Below are positions 7,163-11,341 of a stretch of 11,341 nt of DNA, one piece after another. The notes under the pieces are model-generated. The model did not search any database. It was not told the origin of the DNA and was given only the letters and a program-made list of their open reading frames with translations. This DNA comes from Methanomassiliicoccaceae archaeon (GTDB lineage: Archaea; Thermoplasmatota; Thermoplasmata; Methanomassiliicoccales; Methanomethylophilaceae). The translations under genes and the position numbers were made by a program. Numbering within the stretch: the first letter of the stretch is position 1; each line of letters starts with the position of its first letter. The stretch spans positions 1-11,341 of the forward strand of contig JAIRTZ010000126.1 in NCBI GenBank assembly GCA_031254685.1, given 5' to 3'.

Positions 7163-8175
7163 TATGATTCCTTTATCTTTTCTTTCACGGCCATGCCGAA
7201 GTGCCTTCCGCCGTCGCCGAGAAGTACGAGAACCTCGTCCCCCTTCTTCAGTTCGCTGACGGACACCGAACCGTTCGGTGTCACCAGCTTTACGGTCTCC
7301 GCGTTCTGCAGCACCGTCGTGTACTCGTTCTTGTTGTGCGTGACGGAAACGATCACCATCGGTCTCAGTTCATTTTTGCATCGTCCGATGGAACCCACCT
7401 TTGCGGTGCCGTCGCGGTTCACGATCAATACGTCATCGCCTGCGCCGAGTTCCGATAAGTATCTGGTCTTGCCGTCGGGCATCATGATGTACGCGTGCAC
7501 GGCACCGGCGTTCACCCTGAACGGGCGGGCCGCGACGTAACCGTTCTCCTCGCTCTCTGATTGTACGAGAAATAAACACGATGACTGCGAGCCGATGAGC
7601 ATCCCCTCGCCGGGGATCATCGTCGAGCACGTATCGATGCATACGCGGTCCCCCGTTTGGATGTTCTTTATCGCGGTGACCTTGACGGGTATCAGCCCTA
7701 GGCCGGACATCTTCTTCGCCGACTCGGCAATATTCTTCACCGATCTTGCATCCTTCACATCTATGACAACGCCGTCGGTCCCTTTCTCCAATATGTTCCT
7801 GCTGAGTTCCGCATCACCCGCGGATGAGACGCATGCCATTATCTTTGTCCTTCCGGCGGACGCGGCTATGAGGTTCTCGAACCGGATCACCTACCAATCG
7901 CCTGTGGAGACCACGAGTACCTTTTCTTTACCACACAGGTCCAGCGCGGCCGTCTGTTCCTTCGGCGTCGTTATTTTCACCACTTTTCCGGAAACGTGAC
8001 CTTCCAGTACGCCGTCGCGGTTGATGATCAGGTTCACTTTACCGAGCGACGACAGTTTCTCATCCCCGGGCCGTACGATGAATGTGTCCACTCCCGCTTC
8101 CAGGCCCGATATCATTAATTTTTTTCTGGAACCGGCGTCATCGGGGACGTCGGCCCTCATCCATATCTCTTTCAT
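7162..8175 (-). CDS. aroB': 3-dehydroquinate synthase, archaeal type II, with an in-frame amber codon at position 95
   Basis: The archaeal enzyme that oxidatively deaminates and cyclises the ADH synthase product to 3-dehydroquinate, unrelated to bacterial AroB. The full product would be 337 residues, close to the family length. Residues 1-94 begin with the typical MKEIWMRAD and hold GLEAGVDTFIVR at 24-35. Codon 95 is TAG. The frame continues without a gap through VIRFENLI, GTDGVV, DRVCIDTCSTMIPGEGMLIGSQS, the core RPFRVNAGAVHAY and the end RHFGMAVKE, stopping at TAA. Both halves are well conserved and no residues seem missing at the junction. I chose ATG 8175 because the family starts there; a GTG at 8184 overlapping the previous stop is the alternative. 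A restart at GTG 7890 would give a 242-residue product but has no convincing ribosome site. Best reading: one protein with amber read through, possibly as pyrrolysine. Alternatives are split subunits, a broken gene or a sequencing error. Confidence 0.88.
7891..7893 (-). other. In-frame amber (UAG) codon, possible pyrrolysine site
   Basis: TAG sits between the Trp of GDW and the Val of VIRFENLI, in a linker just before the helix that family members usually write as (I/V)IPLEN(I/L)IA. From memory of the family, this position is often Lys or Thr, so AAG to TAG would be a single base change. On the minus strand the sequence is TGG-TAG-GTG. Confidence 0.6.
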
Positions 8176-8180
8176 GAATA

Positions 8181-8972
8181 TCACTTGAGGAATTTCGCTG
8201 CCTCTTTAACGCTCATGCCCTTCAATACGATTGCGGATATCGCCTGCGTCATTCCCTTCGGATTCTTGTGCTGGAATATGTTCCGTCCTATGGAAACGCC
8301 CCTTCCGCCCGCCTCCATGGAGCCCTGCACCATGTTCAGTATGTCCAGGTCGGAATTCATCTTCGGCCCGCCCGCTATGAGGACGGGCGCCAACGCGCCC
8401 TTCACAACGTTCCTGAACGAATCGACGTCGCCGGTGTAGTTCACTTTGATAAGATCTGCGCCCAGTTCAGTCGCCACGCGCGCACAGTGCGCGACGGTGG
8501 CCGGATCGTACGGGTCCTTCACGGTGGGCCCGCGCGCGTACGACATCACCAGAAGGGGCATCCCCCATTCCGAACAGTCGCGTGAGACCTTCCCGAAATC
8601 GGCAAGCATCTGCGGTTCCGTCTCCGCTCCGAGATTCACATGTATGGAAACAGCATCGGCGCCCAGTTTTATCGCCTCCTCGACGGTCGCGACCAATACC
8701 TTTGTGTTCGACGTGGACCCGATGCTCGTGGACGCGGACAGATGCAGTATCAGTCCCACGTCGCTGCCTTCCGTCCTGTGCCCGTACGGTATCAGACCTT
8801 TCTGCATGAGGACCGCCGTGGCCCCTCCGCTGCTTACCGCGTTCACCGTGCGTTTCATATCTATTATGCCGTCCACCGGGCCTATCGAGATCCCGTGATC
8901 CATAGGCACAACGACGGCATTCCCCGTTTCCCTGTTGATTATTCTTTCCATTCGTATGTTCTTACCGAACAT
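8181..8972 (-). CDS. aroA': 2-amino-3,7-dideoxy-D-threo-hept-6-ulosonate (ADH) synthase, class I aldolase family
   Basis: First enzyme of the archaeal route to dehydroquinate. It condenses aspartate semialdehyde with 6-deoxy-5-ketofructose 1-phosphate, replacing the DAHP synthase of bacteria. At 263 residues it has normal length. It is a TIM barrel of the class I fructose-bisphosphate aldolase-like family, with PMDHG at 23-27 (D25), the MSYARGP strand (Y145), the Schiff-base Lys in IKVNYTGD (K176), AGGPKMNSD at 200-208 and the phosphate-binding GRGVSIGRNIFQ at 223-234. Its place directly before dehydroquinate synthase II separates it from sugar aldolases and LsrF-like relatives. It is the first operon gene: ATG 8972 is preceded by a strong GGAGG site eight bases away and by a TATA-like box about 40 bases away. 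It ends with TGA six bases before the preferred start of the next gene. Confidence 0.94.
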   Translation of the reverse strand: MFGKNIRMERIINRETGNAVVVPMDHGISIGPVDGIIDMKRTVNAVSSGGATAVLMQKGLIPYGHRTEGSDVGLILHLSASTSIGSTSNTKVLVATVEEAIKLGADAVSIHVNLGAETEPQMLADFGKVSRDCSEWGMPLLVMSYARGPTVKDPYDPATVAHCARVATELGADLIKVNYTGDVDSFRNVVKGALAPVLIAGGPKMNSDLDILNMVQGSMEAGGRGVSIGRNIFQHKNPKGMTQAISAIVLKGMSVKEAAKFLK

Positions 8973-8980
8973 GTTTTATT

Positions 8981-9016
8981 CCTCCGTGCTACGTGCTAAC
9001 ACGCTACATAGTATTT
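8981..9016 (-). promoter_or_regulatory. Promoter, ribosome site and repeat cluster of the shikimate operon
   Basis: Reading leftward there is a TATA-like AAATACTAT (9016-9008) and then a repeat cluster. CGTGCTA occurs twice in tandem (8985-8991 and 8992-8998), followed by the related CACGCTAC (9000-9007), and CGTG-CTAA-CACG forms an inverted repeat at 8992-9003. The ribosome site GGAGG (8985-8981) comes next, eight bases before ATG 8972. The repeats fall between the box and the expected transcription start near 8985-8990, a position suited to a repressor acting on the whole operon. Confidence 0.45.
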
Positions 9017-9057
9017 CAACTTTACCCCGTGCCGGATCGCGGGAAGGTGTACGAAAG

Positions 9058-9065
9058 ATATATAT
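9058..9065 (+). promoter_or_regulatory. TATA box of tRNA-Ala
   Basis: ATATATAT is preceded by a purine-rich CGAAAG that fits a BRE element. It starts 34 bases before the mature tRNA end, which would put transcription start a few bases upstream of the tRNA. Confidence 0.65.
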
Positions 9066-9091
9066 CATATTCTCCGATACTTGGGAATTAC

Positions 9092-9166
9092 GGGCTGGTA
9101 GATCAGCGGTAGATCGCTTGCTTTGCAAGCAAGAAGTCGCGCGTTCAAATCGCGCCCAGTCCACCA
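9092..9166 (+). tRNA. tRNA-Ala (anticodon UGC), CCA encoded
   Basis: A complete cloverleaf can be drawn. The acceptor GGGCTGG (9092-9098) pairs with CCAGTCC (9156-9162) and contains the G3-U70 pair that identifies alanine tRNA. The D stem is GATC/GATC. The anticodon stem CTTGC/GCAAG (9117-9121, 9129-9133) encloses TTTGCAA with anticodon TGC at 9124-9126. The T stem GCGCG/CGCGC (9139-9143, 9151-9155) encloses TTCAAAT. The discriminator is A9163, and CCA is encoded at 9164-9166. No intron is present. A short T-run follows at 9174-9177. Confidence 0.97.
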
Positions 9167-9199
9167 TTCACGCTCTTTTCATCACCTTCAGGAAAGAAT

Positions 9200-9208
9200 G
9201 TTTTTATT
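9200..9208 (+). promoter_or_regulatory. TATA-like box of the aminotransferase, probable leaderless start
   Basis: The T/A-rich stretch TTTTTATTA ends about 24 bases before ATG 9232. The GGAG next to the ATG is too close to act as a ribosome site, so transcription probably starts at or next to the start codon. Confidence 0.45.
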
Positions 9209-9231
9209 ACGGCTGTCGTTAGGGAACGGAG

Positions 9232-10395
9232 ATGAGATACTCCAAGCGCACAGACGACATCATCGATTCGTTCATCATGAAGCTGATCTCCGTTTCCAAG
9301 GAGAAAGGGATGATATCGTTCGCAACGGGTCTTCCCGACGGGCGTCTGTTCGATACGGAAGGCATCGCGAAGGCGGCCGCCGATGTTCTGCACGACAATC
9401 CGAAGGAGGTGCTGCAGTACAGCACACTGAAAGGGATCACACCGTTGAGGGAGAAGATCGCGGCCAGATGCAGGACGGAAATGAATTTCAATGTCTCGGC
9501 GGAGAACATATTGATAACGAACGGCTCGCAGGAGTGTTTCGATCTCATCGGGAAGATGTTCCTGGACAAGGGCGACGGGATGGTCGTCGACGATCCGGGA
9601 TATCTCGGCGCATTGCAATCGTTCTCGCTGTACGGGCCGAAGTTCATCGGCGTGCCGATGAACGAGGACGGCCCGGATACGGCGAAACTTGCGGAGGCGC
9701 TGAAGCAGCATCCGAAATTGTATTACAGCATCCCGAACCACCAGAACCCGTCCGGTTTCAGTTATTCGCTCGAAAAGAGGAAAGAGGTGGCCGAGATGAT
9801 ATCCGGATCGGACTGCATGATGGCGGAGGACGACGCGTACGGGGAATTGGGATATGACGGACGTATCGGACCTCCCGTACGGTCAATGGCCGACAATGTG
9901 ATATTGACCGGTTCGTACTCCAAGATAATTTCCCCGGGGATGAGGATCGGGTGGATGATCGTTCCCGACGAGATGGTGGAGATGACGATGAAATGCATAG
10001 AATCGTCATCGCTTCATGCGAATTCATTCTCACAGTGCATAATGGACCGTTTCCTTGAGAATTTGGATTTCAACAAGTACATCAAAGGACTGAGAAAGGA
10101 GTACAAACGGAAACGGGACCTGATGCTGGATCTCCTGGACGACCATCTGCCGCCGGAACTCACGTGGAACAGACCGAGCGGCGGGATGTTCATCTGGCTG
10201 AGGACGCCCGAGGGCACCGACGCGATGAGGTTCTTCGATTCGGCGTTGAAGAATAAAATAGTAGTGATGCCCGGCCGCCCGTTCCATGTGAACGGCGGCG
10301 AGAATACGATACGATTGAATTTCGCGACCGCCAACGACGAGGACATCAAGGAAGGCGTGAAACGATTGGCGAAAGCTTACGACGGACTGTTCTGA
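9232..10395 (+). CDS. PLP-dependent aminotransferase, Aro8 / class I-II type
   Basis: A cytoplasmic transaminase of 387 residues, normal for the family (COG1167-type without the GntR domain). Visible landmarks are ISFATGLPDGRLF at 28-40, LQYSTLKGITPLREKIA at 61-77, ITNGSQECFDLIGKMFLDKGD at 95-115, DPGYLGAL at 121-128, PNHQNPSG at 168-175 (N172), AEDDAYGEL at 198-206 (Y203), the PLP lysine in GSYSKIISPGMRIGW (K231) and the carboxylate-binding Arg in TIRLNF (R361). Relatives use aromatic amino acids, 2-aminoadipate or broad substrates. Divergent placement beside an operon ending in prephenate dehydrogenase makes tyrosine/phenylalanine transamination the best inference, but sequence alone cannot decide it. 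The ATG start looks leaderless. The gene lies downstream of tRNA-Ala on the same strand with its own promoter box, and it ends with TGA. Confidence 0.88.
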   Translation: MRYSKRTDDIIDSFIMKLISVSKEKGMISFATGLPDGRLFDTEGIAKAAADVLHDNPKEVLQYSTLKGITPLREKIAARCRTEMNFNVSAENILITNGSQECFDLIGKMFLDKGDGMVVDDPGYLGALQSFSLYGPKFIGVPMNEDGPDTAKLAEALKQHPKLYYSIPNHQNPSGFSYSLEKRKEVAEMISGSDCMMAEDDAYGELGYDGRIGPPVRSMADNVILTGSYSKIISPGMRIGWMIVPDEMVEMTMKCIESSSLHANSFSQCIMDRFLENLDFNKYIKGLRKEYKRKRDLMLDLLDDHLPPELTWNRPSGGMFIWLRTPEGTDAMRFFDSALKNKIVVMPGRPFHVNGGENTIRLNFATANDEDIKEGVKRLAKAYDGLF

Positions 10396-10409
10396 TACCC
10401 TGTACAATT

Positions 10410-10688
10410 GATGCCGACGGCACACGTTCTTTCTATCCGCTGTTTTCAGGGGGAAACCAGTGTTGACACGGCAGAGTTTCTAATTGTACCGAATTCGGTA
10501 TAATTAAAATTGGGATTGTAGAGATATTCCCACTCGCCGATGTACCCGATTGTGTTCTTAAGACTCAGCCATCTGAAGATTATATGCTCCTCCATTTGGC
10601 TGTGTGCTATATCGGTGAGGGAGATATAGTCCGAATCTTCGATTTTTATTATTGATATGTCTGTACCTGTCACGTTGATTTTTGCCAT
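10410..10688 (-). pseudogene. Truncated KilA-N domain gene remnant
   Basis: The open frame encodes 80 residues that match the start of KilA-N proteins: KINVTGTDISIIKIEDSDYISLTDIA, then WLSLKNTIGYIGEWEYLYNPNFNYTEFGTIRN. Intact relatives run to roughly 250 residues or more and are common in phages and mobile or defence loci, where KilA-N is a DNA-binding domain. Here the frame stops at TGA (10446-10448). Past the stop, the same frame still reads KQRIERTCAVGI, which fits the family's usual KQWIERTNAIGI block, and then similarity ends about 12 bases from the aminotransferase stop. The gene is therefore a decaying remnant, not a natural short protein. Its ATG keeps an AGGTG ribosome site and an upstream TATA box, so a short product may still be made. 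The AT-rich composition contrasts with its GC-rich neighbours and suggests foreign origin. Confidence 0.75.
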
Positions 10689-10692
10689 TGTA

Positions 10693-10735
10693 ACACCTTT
10701 TTGATGAATAACGAGTTGCAGGAAGGAAATATAAC
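10693..10735 (-). promoter_or_regulatory. Promoter and ribosome site retained by the KilA-N remnant
   Basis: Reading leftward, GTTATATTT (10735-10727) is a good TATA box. AAAGGTG (10700-10694) then lies five bases before ATG 10688. Expected transcription start is near 10703. Both elements look intact despite the broken coding region. Confidence 0.5.
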
Positions 10736-10798
10736 GGTGCGCACTACATGTAAACTAACTCTGATTAACGATTCCCGGCGGAGAAGAGCGAAGATAAA

Positions 10799-10830
10799 GA
10801 TATTATCCGTCAACAGCGATTGACCGTTGA
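10799..10830 (+). promoter_or_regulatory. Promoter with inverted repeat before the amidohydrolase
   Basis: A TATA-like GATATTAT (10799-10806) lies about 27 bases from ATG 10830, with no clear ribosome site, so the mRNA is probably leaderless. GTCAA (10809-10813) and TTGAC (10820-10824) form an inverted repeat. A second pair, TCAAC (10810-10814) and GTTGA (10826-10830), reaches the start codon. These are candidate operator sites. Confidence 0.4.
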
Positions 10831-11341
10831 TGATAATAGATTCTCACGTCCACCTGTGGCACAGGAGGATGCTTCCCGACGAGGCGGTGCGCAACTATCT
10901 GGCGCCGCTGCTTGAGTATGCGGACCAGTTCGACGGGTTCATGGACTTTCAGTTGGACGCGGACTCCCCGTTCTGGGATTACGCGGCGCCCGCCGAGGAG
11001 CTGACGGAATCGATGAACGTCAGCAGCATCGCCAAATCCATCGTACTGGCCACCGACTTCGGACTGGTGAGCGAGGGAAGGATGAGCAACGAAGAGTACA
11101 CCGAATGGTTATACGGGATGTGCTCCAGGGACGACCGTCTGGAGGTGTTCATAGGCGTCGATCCCAACCGAGGCGCATCGGGACTGAGGATGGTCGAGAG
11201 CTTCGCGAAAAAGTACGAGCCCCGCGGCATCAAGGTATATCCGGCCACCGGTTTCTATCCCGACGACGAGAAATATTCGGAATACTGGAAGCTTGTCAAC
11301 GATCTCGGTCTTGTTGTCGTGACGCACGCGGGCATGGCGTT
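10830..11341 (+). CDS. Amidohydrolase (COG2159-type, TIM-barrel metal hydrolase), 3' end outside the window
   Basis: The frame is open from ATG 10830 to the window edge (170 complete codons) and continues beyond it. It begins MIIDSHVHLW, where H6 and H8 form the HxH metal motif typical of the amidohydrolase superfamily. Later come VFIGVDPNRG near residue 108, RGIKVYPATGFYPDD near 132-146 and VVVTHAGMA at the window end, a His-bearing strand expected to hold another metal ligand. This pattern fits the COG2159 group of decarboxylases and hydrolases acting on small carbonyl or aromatic acids. The substrate cannot be told, and the end of the barrel with the last catalytic Asp is not visible. The gene is divergent from the KilA-N remnant and appears to have its own leaderless promoter. 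Confidence 0.8.
   Translation, partial: MIIDSHVHLWHRRMLPDEAVRNYLAPLLEYADQFDGFMDFQLDADSPFWDYAAPAEELTESMNVSSIAKSIVLATDFGLVSEGRMSNEEYTEWLYGMCSRDDRLEVFIGVDPNRGASGLRMVESFAKKYEPRGIKVYPATGFYPDDEKYSEYWKLVNDLGLVVVTHAGMA

Noticed and set aside
7162..8184. Dehydroquinate synthase as two separate subunits, the second starting at GTG 7890
   Set aside because: No ribosome site suits that GTG, the TAG lies at a point of continuous similarity, and the family is a single chain; kept only as an alternative.
8176..8184. GTG at 8184 as start of dehydroquinate synthase
   Set aside because: It overlaps the upstream stop neatly, but family members start at MKE(I/V)W, which matches ATG 8175.
9092..9166. tRNA-Ala as an attachment site for an integrated element carrying the KilA-N gene
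   Set aside because: No repeat of the tRNA 3' end was seen elsewhere in the window and no integrase is present.
10446..10448. TGA in the KilA-N frame as a recoded codon (Trp or selenocysteine)
   Set aside because: The TGA is an extra codon between Pro and Lys compared with the family pattern, and the gene is truncated soon after, so decay explains it better.
1..11341. CRISPR array, insertion sequence or rRNA
   Set aside because: No regularly spaced repeats, transposase motifs or rRNA-like sequence were seen on either strand.

Overview
The window is archaeal and most likely from a methanogen-lineage euryarchaeote, with Methanomassiliicoccales (Thermoplasmata) as my best guess. The shikimate genes are the archaeal types: an aldolase-type first enzyme, a type II dehydroquinate synthase and a GHMP-family shikimate kinase. 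TATA-like boxes lie about 25-30 bases before several starts, two genes look leaderless, and no intact gene here ends in TAG. The lineage is inference, because no pyrrolysine or methanogenesis gene lies inside the window.

Layout. 13-891 (+): a tight two-gene pair, a small basic protein followed by an ADP-ribosyltransferase-like protein, which looks like a toxin-antitoxin or defence pair. 1057-1599 (+): an unknown protein with one N-terminal membrane helix. 1629-8972 (-): six tightly packed shikimate and tyrosine genes read leftward from about 8972. They run ADH synthase, dehydroquinate synthase II, AroD-AroE fusion, shikimate kinase, EPSP synthase, then a three-domain chorismate synthase / chorismate mutase / prephenate dehydrogenase. 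9092-9166 (+): tRNA-Ala(UGC). 9232-10395 (+): an Aro8-type aminotransferase. 10410-10688 (-): the broken start of a KilA-N gene. 10830 to the window end (+): the first 170 codons of an amidohydrolase.

How the genes work together. The leftward operon appears to encode nine catalytic activities in six reading frames. These lead from the aldolase-type precursor condensation through dehydroquinate, shikimate, EPSP and chorismate to prephenate and 4-hydroxyphenylpyruvate. The divergent aminotransferase could carry out the final transamination to tyrosine or phenylalanine. Adjacent genes overlap by 1-10 bases or are 2-4 bases apart, so translational coupling is likely.

Two points stand out. The dehydroquinate synthase frame carries an in-frame amber (TAG) at codon 95, with full family similarity on both sides and no good restart site, so it may be read as pyrrolysine. 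The last operon gene fuses chorismate synthase directly to chorismate mutase and prephenate dehydrogenase, an architecture I do not know as a characterised enzyme.
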